From: [Clostridium] hylemonae DSM 15053
GTDB lineage: Bacteria; Bacillota; Clostridia; Lachnospirales; Lachnospiraceae
Length of the DNA: 64,000 nt
Direction: 5' to 3'
Assembly (NCBI RefSeq): GCF_008281175.1
Contig: NZ_CP036524.1
Span: forward strand, 3,286,001 to 3,350,000
The position numbers and the translations under genes are program-made. Of the stretch, positions 17,425-25,959 are shown one piece after another; the first letter of the stretch is position 1; every line of letters starts with the position of its first letter. Under the pieces are notes generated by a model. That model ran no database searches. It saw only the letters and a program-made list of their open reading frames with translations, and had not been told where the DNA came from.

Positions 17425-19080
17425 TTACTTTTTGTCCGGATATACCTTGATATTCGGCATATAGTTGATATATCCCATAACCGGAACAAGGTTTGCGGGG
17501 TCTGCGGCATCATAGTCTACATAATCTGAACGGTAGGCAAAGCGAAGCGTAACTTCCGCGATCGGTATCATGACGCATTTATCGGCGAGATAATCCTGTA
17601 TCCCCTCGTATTTTGCGACACGCTCTTCCTGGTCGACCGTTGTCATCGCGTCGTCGATCATGCCGTCCAGCGTCGCATCCTCGATCCAGCAGCAGTTCTT
17701 CCATGTCCCTGAAGTCTTGGAGTGGAGCGCGGACTCAAAGACTGAGCCTGCCTCCGGGTAGTCCGCAGAAAACCATGTAGTCGTCACGTTAGGCGTCGAC
17801 TCGGGTGAAGAGGAATTCTCTACGACACTTGACCACGGAGTTTTTACTACTTTGACATTCACGCCGATCTGCTGTGCCGCTGACTGGATCAAAAGAGCCA
17901 GCTTCTCACGGTCCGGAGTCTCTGCCACCCAGCACACTTCGATCGGATAATCCTGAATATTGTCTGCATATTTAGACTTCTGGATCTCTTCCTTTGCCTT
18001 CTCAATATTAAAGCTGTATTCACTCATCTTCTTAAATCCAAGTACGTTTTTGGAAATAATACTTTCTGCTTTGACGGAATTCGGATATACATCCTTGCAG
18101 ACAGCGTCGTAATCCAGCATATATGCCAGTGCTTTCCTTACATGTTCATCATCTGTCGGCGCTTTCTGGTTGTTCAGCAGCAGATAGATGATATCTCCCT
18201 GGGTATTTTCCATGATGCTGATGCCATCTACCTTGCCAAGCGCATCAATTGTCTCAGAAGTCTGATATTCATCAGAGAGCTCCAGCTCTTTCCTCTCCAA
18301 CATCGTCTTGACTGTAACGGCCTCATTGGAACCGATGGCCTTGAACTCCTCCGGCGTATTCTCATCCAGGCCTGCCCAGTAATCTGTGTTTTTCTCACAG
18401 AGCACGTGGGAATTTGCCGCGTATTTCTTTACCTTGTACGGTCCGCTTCCCGCGTCATTTTCAAGGAGAAATGCTTTTCCATAATCGCCCTTGTCCCCGT
18501 AATCGCCCTTTGCGTAGTTCTCTTCTACGAGCTTGCTGTCCAGTATGTAAAGCCTTACGAGCGTCGCCAGAAGTGTTCCGGTAGGTTTATTACAGACAAA
18601 CTGTACCGTCGTATCGTCGAGCGCCTTTGCCTCCTCAACAACAGAGCTGAACAGGTAGCCAAACCCTTCGCCCATATCCAGGTTTCTCTGCATCGAGTAG
18701 ACAACGTCGGCTGCTGTCAGCGGGTTGCCGCTGTGGAACTTCACATCGTCGCGCAGCTTAAACGTCCATGTTTTCCCGTCCTCGGACGTCTCCCATTCTG
18801 TGGCGATCCACGGCGCCGTACTCCCGTCCTTTTGAGGCTGCACAAGCGGATCGTAAAGATTGATGAGCACCGTTGCAGCGCCAAGGTCCGAACCGACGCC
18901 CGGGTCGATCTGCGGCGTGGATGTCAGCGTATATCTGACAATATTGTCGCCGTCATTCGCTGTATCCCCGACCGATGGCGTATCCCCGGACTTTTCCTCG
19001 TCAGACGACGCTTTACCGCATCCGGCAAACAGGGCTGCTGCCATAACAACACACAGTAAACTAGAAATCATTTTCTTCAT
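17425..19080 (-). CDS. Peptide-type solute-binding lipoprotein, DppA/OppA-like (SBP_bac_5)
   Basis: 551-residue extracytoplasmic binding protein. Signal peptide with lipobox LFAGC (Cys21), a short Asp/Ser-rich linker, then the SBP_bac_5 fold with the family patterns KLRDDVKFHSGNPLTAADVVYS and NDAGSGPYKVKKY. It binds the imported peptide-like ligand and hands it to the DppBCDF-like complex. It is the promoter-proximal gene of the 11-gene operon, so it is expected to be the most highly made. It is divergent from the LysR gene at 19272. Ligand unknown. Confidence 0.92.
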   Translation of the reverse strand: MKKMISSLLCVVMAAALFAGCGKASSDEEKSGDTPSVGDTANDGDNIVRYTLTSTPQIDPGVGSDLGAATVLINLYDPLVQPQKDGSTAPWIATEWETSEDGKTWTFKLRDDVKFHSGNPLTAADVVYSMQRNLDMGEGFGYLFSSVVEEAKALDDTTVQFVCNKPTGTLLATLVRLYILDSKLVEENYAKGDYGDKGDYGKAFLLENDAGSGPYKVKKYAANSHVLCEKNTDYWAGLDENTPEEFKAIGSNEAVTVKTMLERKELELSDEYQTSETIDALGKVDGISIMENTQGDIIYLLLNNQKAPTDDEHVRKALAYMLDYDAVCKDVYPNSVKAESIISKNVLGFKKMSEYSFNIEKAKEEIQKSKYADNIQDYPIEVCWVAETPDREKLALLIQSAAQQIGVNVKVVKTPWSSVVENSSSPESTPNVTTTWFSADYPEAGSVFESALHSKTSGTWKNCCWIEDATLDGMIDDAMTTVDQEERVAKYEGIQDYLADKCVMIPIAEVTLRFAYRSDYVDYDAADPANLVPVMGYINYMPNIKVYPDKK

Positions 19081-19172
19081 ACATTACCCTCCTTTATGGA
19101 TTTTGATTGAACTATCAGAAATAATGACCGTTTTTTCTTTTTATTTGAAAATAAATGGTATTTTTTCTGATT

Positions 19173-19192
19173 CTATTGATTTACTATTGATT
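19173..19192. promoter_or_regulatory. Direct repeat in the LysR/dppA-like divergent promoter region
   Basis: CTATTGATT occurs twice, at 19173-19181 and 19184-19192, an 11-bp (one helical turn) period. The second copy overlaps the -35 box of the LysR promoter. Such phased repeats can be operator half-sites, so autoregulation and control of the divergent operon are plausible. Confidence 0.4.
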
Positions 19193-19215
19193 ATATCAGC
19201 CTTTTTGCTTATAAT
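19187..19215 (+). promoter_or_regulatory. Promoter of the LysR regulator gene
   Basis: -35 TTGATT (19187-19192), 17-base spacer, -10 TATAAT (19210-19215), 57 bp before the ATG at 19272. Confidence 0.6.
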
Positions 19216-19271
19216 AAAATTCTAATTTATAATTTATCTATTACTACAAATAATAGTCAGGGGGCTTCCGT

Positions 19272-20180
19272 ATGTTAGATACAAGACTGGTCACATTTTT
19301 AACGCTCTGCCAGACAAAAAGCTTTACAAAAACGGCAGAGAAATTACATATCACACAGCCTGCCGTCTCTCATCACATCAAGTATCTGGAAGGGTATTAT
19401 CACACGAAGCTTTACACCTACACGAACCGCAGGTTTGTCCTGACTCCCACCGGGCGGACCCTGTACCAGTTCGTCAATTCCGTTCATTCGGATTCCGAAC
19501 GTATCAGAGAACATCTCTCCTTGTTGACTTCCCCCACAAAGGAGCTGCGGCTTGGCGCGGAGCAGTCTGCGGGGGAGTCTTTTCTTCCTTATTTGATCAT
19601 TGCGTTTATGGGGAAATATCCAGATTATAAGATTCGGGTCGTGACCGACAATTATGATGCGCTCTCAAGAATGTTAAATGAAGGAGAGCTTGACTTTTTT
19701 TTGATGGATGGAATCGTATCCAAATCAGAACATGACTATTACGAACTGTGCAGCAGCAGCACGATCTGCGCCTGCTCGCCGGATCATCCGCTTGCGGAAA
19801 AAACGGTCTCTATCCAGGAGCTCTATAACAGCACGCTCATACTCGGTGTCGATAAAACGCCGTCGAGGAACCGGCTGGAACAGATCTTCCGGGACAACAA
19901 TATTTCCTCCATACACTTTGCGCACCGCATAGAGATCAGCAACAGCCTTACTACGGTAAAGCAGCTGCTGATCCAGAATATCGGCATATCCTTTCTGTAT
20001 AAAAGCGCTGTGGCGAGGGAATTAAAAGAAGGTTCTATCCGGCAGATTTATATAAGAGATTATTATGAATATCATTCCTATAACCTGATCTCTATACATA
20101 ACAGTTATTTTTATCCCGAACAGACAGATTTTATTAAATTCTGCCAGGACTTTCTGAAGCAGTGGGATTCTGACATATAG
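19272..20180 (+). CDS. LysR-family transcriptional regulator
   Basis: 302 residues. An N-terminal winged helix-turn-helix (SFTKTAEKLHITQPAVSHHIKYLE, given here as its landmark residues SFTKTAEKL and QPAVSHHIKYLE) is followed by a LysR substrate-binding effector domain (LRLGAEQSAGESFLPYLI onward). The ATG at 19272 has AGGGGG upstream. It is transcribed divergently from the Dpp/NicX-like operon with 191 bp between, the classic arrangement for a LysR activator of its neighbour. The effector is presumably the imported compound or a breakdown product. Its 3' end overlaps the convergent flavoprotein gene by 47 bp. Confidence 0.93.
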   Translation: MLDTRLVTFLTLCQTKSFTKTAEKLHITQPAVSHHIKYLEGYYHTKLYTYTNRRFVLTPTGRTLYQFVNSVHSDSERIREHLSLLTSPTKELRLGAEQSAGESFLPYLIIAFMGKYPDYKIRVVTDNYDALSRMLNEGELDFFLMDGIVSKSEHDYYELCSSSTICACSPDHPLAEKTVSIQELYNSTLILGVDKTPSRNRLEQIFRDNNISSIHFAHRIEISNSLTTVKQLLIQNIGISFLYKSAVARELKEGSIRQIYIRDYYEYHSYNLISIHNSYFYPEQTDFIKFCQDFLKQWDSDI

Positions 20181-20832
20181 CTTTTTGAGCGATCTTTTTT
20201 CCGAGTTCGGCAGCTCTCTGGCAGTCCTTCGGAAACTGCTCCTTCTTCACCTTGAGCTTCTCTTCCTGGGAAAACCGCTCTGCCTTATATAATGCGTAAT
20301 CGTCAAACTGGCACGTGTCAAAGCAATGGAAGATCTCGGGCTTTGAAAAGACAATGCCTGTATATTCCTCCATCGCAGAAAGCTTGATCGGATAATTCAT
20401 CTGTTTCATCTTTTCCTCGGTCGCATTCATCGTGTAGAAGAACGCCGCCGGGAAACGCTTCGGCGCAATCGATGTGTACTCCTTGCCATAGACGAGATAC
20501 GGGTACAGAAGACGCTCCAGAAATGCCCGCAGCTGCCCGGGAATGCCGTGGAAAAAGACAGGACTGCCGATCAGAAGCCCGTCCCCCTCGGAAATATTCT
20601 CCAGAAGCCTGGAAATGGAATCCCGTTTTGCACATTTCCCATAAGATCTCCCATTGACACGTTTACAGCCGTAGCAGCTGACACAGCCGCTATACGAATG
20701 GTCATAGACATGGATCCAGTTGATCTGCGCGTCAGGAAGGACACTTTTGATCCCCTCGACTGCACATTCCAGGATCTTTGCTGTGTTATGGTTCTTTCTC
20801 GGACTTCCGTTCAGTACATAAAATTTCATCAT
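20134..20832 (-). CDS. Flavodoxin-fold NAD(P)H-dependent FMN reductase-like protein
   Basis: 232 residues. The flavodoxin-like FMN-binding start YVLNGSPRKNHNT is followed by a cysteine-containing stretch (GCVSCYGCKR and KCAKRD) seen in multimeric flavodoxin/iron-sulphur flavoprotein relatives, and GLLIGSPVFFHGIPGQLRAFLERL, the second flavin-contacting loop. The ATG at 20832 has AAGGAG 7 bases upstream, so the longer frame to 20874 is not used. It is convergent with the LysR gene and overlaps its end by 47 bp. It probably reduces a quinone, azo or similar acceptor, or acts in redox balance. No link with the neighbouring operons is evident. Confidence 0.85.
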   Translation of the reverse strand: MMKFYVLNGSPRKNHNTAKILECAVEGIKSVLPDAQINWIHVYDHSYSGCVSCYGCKRVNGRSYGKCAKRDSISRLLENISEGDGLLIGSPVFFHGIPGQLRAFLERLLYPYLVYGKEYTSIAPKRFPAAFFYTMNATEEKMKQMNYPIKLSAMEEYTGIVFSKPEIFHCFDTCQFDDYALYKAERFSQEEKLKVKKEQFPKDCQRAAELGKKIAQKAICQNPTASESPGRI

Positions 20833-20931
20833 AACCCTCTCCTTCCTGCTCTCCGCCCGGAGCAGCAGCTCCATTGATTTCCGTTTTGCTTCATTTTAAC
20901 ATTCGCGCTCCGGTTAATCAACGAATTGGGG

Positions 20932-21012
20932 GAATTGGGGACGGGGAATTTTTAAAAATTCCCCGTCCCCAATTCGTTTTCCCCTGTCCCCATCTCGTTT
21001 CAGGGTGTCCCC
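20932..21012. repeat. REP-like palindromic element, copy 2
   Basis: A perfect 44-bp palindrome (20932-20953 with 20954-20975; arms GAATTGGGGACGGGGAATTTTT in two parts, GAATTGGGGACGGG then GAATTTTT) is followed by a tail CTGTCCCCATCTCGTTTC AGGGTGTCCCC to 21012. The tail matches the outer arm of copy 1. It abuts the stop codon of the dihydroxyacetone-kinase-like gene with one base between, so it lies at that operon's 3' end. Confidence 0.8.
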
Positions 21013-21013
21013 T

Positions 21014-22777
21014 TTATCCTTCTACGTACTCTCTCATCCCCTGGAGGATGAGCCATACGGAGGTTGCCCCCGCGTCCTGGTATCCGACCGCCCGTTCCAT
21101 GAGTGACTTTGCACGTCCGAACTTTGCCACATATTTCTTCGTGTCCTCTACCCCTTGGGCTGCGGCGGCTTCCGCGGCCTTCAGCATGGGGAGCAGGCCT
21201 TGCCCGCAGCTTGCTTTCATTGCGTCTGCCGCCGGGGAGAGGGCGTCTACCATCGTCTTGTCCCCCACCTCGGCCTTGCCTCTTTCCTGGATGGCGCGCA
21301 GGCTTTTCTCTTCCATCCGGGCCAGATCTTCTGCCGTTATGACCGGTTTGGGCTCCATGCCTTTTGCGCCTGCCAGGTAAAGGCTCCCGAAGATGACGCC
21401 GGAGGCGCCCCCCATGGACATGAGCATGGCCTTGCCGGCCGCCTCGAAGACTGCATACACATTCTTCTCGCCGGTCATTTTTTCCAGCGCTTCTTTTGCC
21501 TTTTTCATCCCGCCGGCCATGCCGATGCCGTGGTCCCCGTCGCCGATGGCGCTGTCTATTTCCGTCAGATACGGCTTCTTCTCAATGATCTTATCTGCAA
21601 TGTACACAAGCATTCTTCTGGCGTCTTCCGCGCTCAGTTCTTCCAGCGCGCCCTTACGCTCTCTTTCCGGCTCTGCGGCGGCGGGTGCGTCCTTACCGGG
21701 ATCCTTCCGAGTTTCGTCCCCTTGCTCTGCTTCTTCTGTGCATCTGTCTTCTTCCCCTGCCGCGCACGCACGCTCTGTCAGTTCCCCTTTTGCGTAATAC
21801 GGGCACCAGCAGGGGCTGTCGTAGTAGCCTTTCAGCTCCTCGTCCAGCTGGAAAAAGGTGACGGAAAAGCCTCCCATCTCCTGGCTTGTGCAGTAGTTGT
21901 TCAGGTCTGCATCATACACTCTGATCCCGTCCTGATCGAGCAGTTTTTTGATCTTGCGGTAGACGATGGCAAGCTCTGTGATCGTCGTGGAACCAAGCCC
22001 GTTCACGAGCACACACACTTCATCCCCTTCCCGCAGATCTGTGTCGTCCTTTATCTGGGCGTACATCTTTTCCGCCAGCACATCGGCGGGCTGCCACGCG
22101 GTCCGCAGCACGCCCCGCTCTCCGTGCAGGCCCATGCCGTACTCTATCTCGTCTTCCCCCAGCTCAAAGATAGGCTTATCCACCCCGGGAAGCTGCGCCG
22201 GAGCCGTGGCGACCCCCACTGTCCTCGTATGATCCCGTGCTTTCTCCGTAACACGCACCACTTCTTCAAGACTCAGCCCGGCGTCACACGCCGCGCCCGC
22301 GGTCTTCACCACAAATACGTCGCCCGCGATTCCTCTCCGGTCTTCCATGCGCTCTTTCGGCGCGCTGGCCACGTCGTCCCGGACACGGACATGGGCCGTC
22401 CGGATGCCGTCGTCTCTTAGAAACTCTTCACCCATATCAAAGTTTAAGTTATCCCCCGCGTAACAGCCATATACGAAAAGCACTCCTTTGCCGCTGTCAA
22501 CCGCTTTTGCGGCCTCGTATATCGTGTTGGGGTCCGGCGAGGCAAAGATATTGCCGCAGGCAGCCGCGTCCGCAAGCCCCTTCCCGACAAATCCTCCGAA
22601 CATCGGCTCGTGTCCGCTTCCGCCGCCGATCACAAGGGCCACCTTATCTTCCCGTTTCTGTCTGGACAGTATGGCGTTCACCTCGGGATGCTTCCGGAAA
22701 TATCTGCTGTAGGCGCCGGTAAATCCTTCCATCATCTCCGAAACGACATTGTCCGCGTCATTGATTATTTTCCTCAT
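21014..22777 (-). CDS. dhaK: Dihydroxyacetone kinase-like DhaK-DhaL fusion (possible tetrulose kinase)
   Basis: 587-residue ATP-dependent kinase. The DhaK part (1 to about 335) has GGGSGHEP with His56 and the covalent substrate-binding His218 in GMGLHGERG. An acidic, Ala/Glu-rich linker (about 340-380) leads to a DhaL ATP-binding part with the Mg-ligand motif IGDGDHGIGM. The single-chain form matches ATP-dependent Dha kinases and the erythrulose kinases LerK/DerK. It follows a zinc polyol dehydrogenase and an RbsABC importer, and an RpiB-like isomerase lies nearby at 32094. That set fits tetritol to tetrulose to tetrulose 4-phosphate better than glycerol use; this is inference. A REP-like element follows directly. 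Confidence 0.9.
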   Translation of the reverse strand: MRKIINDADNVVSEMMEGFTGAYSRYFRKHPEVNAILSRQKREDKVALVIGGGSGHEPMFGGFVGKGLADAAACGNIFASPDPNTIYEAAKAVDSGKGVLFVYGCYAGDNLNFDMGEEFLRDDGIRTAHVRVRDDVASAPKERMEDRRGIAGDVFVVKTAGAACDAGLSLEEVVRVTEKARDHTRTVGVATAPAQLPGVDKPIFELGEDEIEYGMGLHGERGVLRTAWQPADVLAEKMYAQIKDDTDLREGDEVCVLVNGLGSTTITELAIVYRKIKKLLDQDGIRVYDADLNNYCTSQEMGGFSVTFFQLDEELKGYYDSPCWCPYYAKGELTERACAAGEEDRCTEEAEQGDETRKDPGKDAPAAAEPERERKGALEELSAEDARRMLVYIADKIIEKKPYLTEIDSAIGDGDHGIGMAGGMKKAKEALEKMTGEKNVYAVFEAAGKAMLMSMGGASGVIFGSLYLAGAKGMEPKPVITAEDLARMEEKSLRAIQERGKAEVGDKTMVDALSPAADAMKASCGQGLLPMLKAAEAAAAQGVEDTKKYVAKFGRAKSLMERAVGYQDAGATSVWLILQGMREYVEG

Positions 22778-22791
22778 GCTTTTCCCCCATT

Positions 22792-23835
22792 CTAGTATTT
22801 CACTACAGCCTTTATGACATCTGACTTATTGTCCACATTATAGGCAACTCCCTCGATCACATCCTTGAACTCGAAAATGTGGGAGACAATGGATTTCAGA
22901 GGGATCGTACCCTCGCTCACCGCCTTTATCGCTGCCGGGTACAGATTCCGGTAGCGGAATATCGTCTTCAGGTCCCCCTCCTTCGCACTCAGACTTCCGA
23001 TGTCTACGACGATCTCAGGTTCCGCGCACATGCCGACAAGCACGACCCGCCCTCCGTTTTTGATCAGCTTCGCGGACTGGCGTGTCGTAAACTCCGCGCC
23101 GGCCGTCTCAAAGACGAGGTCAACTCCCCCTCCCGGGAGCGTCCTGACAAATTCCTCGATATTGACATCCTTTGCGTTAAACGCCTCCTTCGCACCGACT
23201 TCCTTTGCTTTTTCCAGACGCTTGCCGATCATGTCGACCGCATAGATTTCTTCGATCCCTCTCGCCTTGAGCACCATGATCGTCACGAGGCCGATGCAGC
23301 CGCAGCCAAGCACGACGGCGCTCTGCCCGATCTCAGCCTCCGCCACCTTTGCAGCGTGGAATCCAACCGCCAGCGGTTCAATGAGCGCCCCTTCCATCGT
23401 GTCTACATTGTCCGGCAGCTTAAAGCACATATTGGCCGGGTGCACACAGTATTCAGAAAATACTCCGTCCCGCTCGTTCGGAATGGCCATAAAGGACATA
23501 TCCGGGCAGAGGTTATAAAGCCCTTTCCTGCACATGTCGCACGTACCGCACGGAACTCCCGGTTCAATGGCGATCCGGTCACCCTTTTTAAATCCGGTCA
23601 CCTCCGGGCCGACTTCTTCTACGACTCCTCCCGGTTCGTGTCCCAGCACAAGCGGGCCGTCCGGCACCCAGTTTCCAAGTCTTCCGGCTTCATAAAAATG
23701 CAGGTCAGAACCGCACACGCCCACATACTCCAGCTTCACGAGCAGTTCCCCTTTTCCCGGCTTTGGAATGTCTTTTTCTGTCCATTCCATCTGTCTTGCC
23801 CCTGTCATCACCGCAACTTTCATTTTACCTTCCAT
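22792..23835 (-). CDS. Zinc-dependent polyol dehydrogenase (sorbitol/threitol dehydrogenase family)
   Basis: 347-residue medium-chain dehydrogenase. Catalytic zinc ligands are visible in VCGSDLHFYE (Cys) and LGHEPGG (His-Glu), the structural-zinc Cys cluster in PCGTCDMCRKGLYNLC, and the Rossmann motif GCGCIGLV. It resembles sorbitol/xylitol and tetritol dehydrogenases. It lies 14 bp upstream of the DhaK-DhaL gene, so its ketose product is probably that kinase's substrate. A start at 23823 (second Met) is also possible. A 9-bp inverted repeat lies upstream at 23925. Confidence 0.9.
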   Translation of the reverse strand: MEGKMKVAVMTGARQMEWTEKDIPKPGKGELLVKLEYVGVCGSDLHFYEAGRLGNWVPDGPLVLGHEPGGVVEEVGPEVTGFKKGDRIAIEPGVPCGTCDMCRKGLYNLCPDMSFMAIPNERDGVFSEYCVHPANMCFKLPDNVDTMEGALIEPLAVGFHAAKVAEAEIGQSAVVLGCGCIGLVTIMVLKARGIEEIYAVDMIGKRLEKAKEVGAKEAFNAKDVNIEEFVRTLPGGGVDLVFETAGAEFTTRQSAKLIKNGGRVVLVGMCAEPEIVVDIGSLSAKEGDLKTIFRYRNLYPAAIKAVSEGTIPLKSIVSHIFEFKDVIEGVAYNVDNKSDVIKAVVKY

Positions 23836-23924
23836 ATATATACCTCTTTTCCGTCATTTTTTGTCTGCTGGACCGCTATGATCCAATAAATATGATATTT
23901 TTTTAACAATACCTTATTTTTTAT

Positions 23925-23947
23925 GTGGTTGGGAGTTACCCAACCAC
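23925..23947. repeat. Inverted repeat between binding-protein and dehydrogenase genes
   Basis: GTGGTTGGG and CCCAACCAC separated by AGTTA, in the AT-rich 166-bp gap between the importer's last gene and the dehydrogenase. No T-run follows on the minus strand, so it is either a processing or stabilising hairpin or an operator for the dehydrogenase-kinase pair. Confidence 0.5.
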
Positions 23948-24001
23948 TTATAATTTTTCTCAGGGCTGATTATGTTTTACCGTCGGATCATCTGTCCGCA
24001 T

Positions 24002-24994
24002 CTATTCTGCATAGATCGTATCCAGCAGCTCGTCTACGTTGTCCTTTGTGATCCATTTCATATCAATATAAGATAATTCTTTCTCTGTCACTTTTCCTTC
24101 CAGCACATCATATGCCTTCTGCACTGCTTCGCTTCCTTCCAGTCCTGCGTCCTGATATACCGTTCCAAGGAGTGTGCCGTCTTTGACTGCGTTGCAGCCG
24201 TCCAGGATCGCATCGACGCCTGTAACGACGATCTTATCTGTCAGGCCTGCTGCCTCCAGCGCCTGGATCGCGCCGAGCGCCATCTCGTCGTTGTGTGCCA
24301 CGATAGCGTCTATCTTGCCGCTGAATGTCTCCAGCCAGTTCTCTACGAGAGTGAGCGCTTCCTCACGGCTCCAGTTTGCTGTCTGGTCGGCCAGCACGTT
24401 GATCTTGCCCTCGTATTTGTCAAGTATATTCTGGTTTCCTTCCAGACGCTGTATCTGTGCGGACTGTCCGATCGGTCCTTCCAGAATGACAACATTTCCT
24501 TCTCCGCCGATCTCATCTATGGCATTCTGCATCTCAAGCTCGCCTGCCAGTACATCGTCCGGTCCTACATAATGATAAGGCTCCTCTGTATTGAACAGCA
24601 TATTCACGCCGACAAGCGGGATCCCCGCGTCGTCACACATCTCTATGGCGGGAAGGATCGCATCCGAGTCCACCGCCGCAACGATGATGACATCGACTTT
24701 CTGCGCGATCAGGTTTTCGATCTGTGTGATCTGGTTCTGGGCATCCTGCTGTGCGTCGAGCATGACAAGGTCACAGCCAAGCTCCTCCGCCTTTTTCTCC
24801 ATACCTTCTGTCATGAGCGTCACGAACTCGGTCATGTAATAGACTGTACAGCCGATCGTATATCCTCCGTCCTTCTTTGACGCCTTCTTATCATCTCCTT
24901 TGCTGTCGCTTCCCTCCGTACCTGAGCTGCATCCAAGCAGCAGAGCCGCCGCCATGGCTGCTACGAGTAAAATAGATAACATTCTTTTTTTCAT
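24002..24994 (-). CDS. Sugar/polyol-binding lipoprotein of ABC importer (RbsB-like)
   Basis: 330-residue extracytoplasmic binding protein. Lipobox LLLGC (Cys22), Ser/Lys-rich linker, and a type I periplasmic-binding fold with VDVIIVAAVDSDAI, GIPLVGVNM and AHNDEMALGAIQALE, the last typical of RbsB relatives. It is the third gene of an ATPase-permease-binding protein operon, an order opposite to the 1-2928 importer. The following genes encode a polyol dehydrogenase and a Dha-type kinase, so the ligand may be a tetritol or another short polyol. Confidence 0.92.
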   Translation of the reverse strand: MKKRMLSILLVAAMAAALLLGCSSGTEGSDSKGDDKKASKKDGGYTIGCTVYYMTEFVTLMTEGMEKKAEELGCDLVMLDAQQDAQNQITQIENLIAQKVDVIIVAAVDSDAILPAIEMCDDAGIPLVGVNMLFNTEEPYHYVGPDDVLAGELEMQNAIDEIGGEGNVVILEGPIGQSAQIQRLEGNQNILDKYEGKINVLADQTANWSREEALTLVENWLETFSGKIDAIVAHNDEMALGAIQALEAAGLTDKIVVTGVDAILDGCNAVKDGTLLGTVYQDAGLEGSEAVQKAYDVLEGKVTEKELSYIDMKWITKDNVDELLDTIYAE

Positions 24995-25011
24995 AACTTT
25001 CCCTCCTGATA

Positions 25012-25959
25012 TTATTGATTCCGTTTTGAATCGATTAAAATCGCCCCGAGAATAATCAACCCTTTTACGATCTGCTGGTAGAACGAAGACACATTCATAA
25101 GATCAAGTCCGTTATTTACGATACCTAACAAGATCGCTCCTACGATCGTTCCCCACAGCCTGCCCCGTCCTCCGGAAAGGCTTGTGCCCCCGATGACAGT
25201 CGCGGCGATGGCGTCCAGTTCATAACTTTCACCTGCTGTCGGCAGCCCCGCAGACACACGGGCCGTCAATATAATGGCCGCTATCCCGCAGGCAATGCCG
25301 CTTAACACATACACCATCATCTTTATGCGCTTCACATTGATGCCGGATACCATAGCTGCATTTTCATTTCCTCCGACCGCATATACATAACGGCCGAACT
25401 TTAACTTTGTGAGCATAACGCTGGCCAGTATAAACACAATAATGAGTATGATCGTCGGCACCGGCACACCAGCGATGCTTCCCTTGCCGATGGCAAGAAA
25501 TTCCGTCGGAAGGTTCGATATAGGCCGCCCGGTGCTGTATACGTAAGTCATGCCTCTTGCTATCGTCATCATAGACAGTGTCACGACGAACGGCGCCGCA
25601 TTCCAGTAAGCCACAAAATAACCGTTATAAAGTCCCAGCAGCCCGCCGATGGCGATGGCAATGAGCACGATGAGCGCGATCGGATATTCCTTGTCCCTTA
25701 GAAGGCCCGCCGCTATGATTCCGGAAAAGGCCACGATAGAACCGACCGATAAGTCTATCCCACCGGTCAGACATACGATCGTCATCCCGATAGCCAGTAT
25801 TCCATTGATCGATATCTGCCGCAGCACATTGAGCAGGTTTGTCCCTGTCAAAAAGTTACCCGAGATAAACGATAATATGATCCCAAGCCCGATCACTATA
25901 AAAATAAGCATATATGTCTGGATCCAATTCCGGTCAAACTTCTTTGTCATCTCTTTCAT
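25012..25959 (-). CDS. Sugar ABC transporter permease, RbsC-like
   Basis: 315-residue inner-membrane protein of the BPD_transp_2 family with eight to ten hydrophobic segments. Landmarks are CLTGGIDLSVGSIVA near the N-terminus and ATVIGGTSLSGGRGRLWGTIVGA, the conserved RbsC-type coupling region, near the C-terminus. Its ATG overlaps the TAA of the ATPase gene as TAATG with AAGGAGG upstream, so the two are translationally coupled. It forms the channel of the second RbsABC importer. Confidence 0.93.
   Translation of the reverse strand: MKEMTKKFDRNWIQTYMLIFIVIGLGIILSFISGNFLTGTNLLNVLRQISINGILAIGMTIVCLTGGIDLSVGSIVAFSGIIAAGLLRDKEYPIALIVLIAIAIGGLLGLYNGYFVAYWNAAPFVVTLSMMTIARGMTYVYSTGRPISNLPTEFLAIGKGSIAGVPVPTIILIIVFILASVMLTKLKFGRYVYAVGGNENAAMVSGINVKRIKMMVYVLSGIACGIAAIILTARVSAGLPTAGESYELDAIAATVIGGTSLSGGRGRLWGTIVGAILLGIVNNGLDLMNVSSFYQQIVKGLIILGAILIDSKRNQ

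Noticed and set aside
21155-22420. A 421-codon plus-strand frame opposite the DhaK-DhaL gene
   Set aside because: It is a shadow of a well-supported gene with high third-position GC; its translation is Cys/His/Arg-rich and resembles no family.
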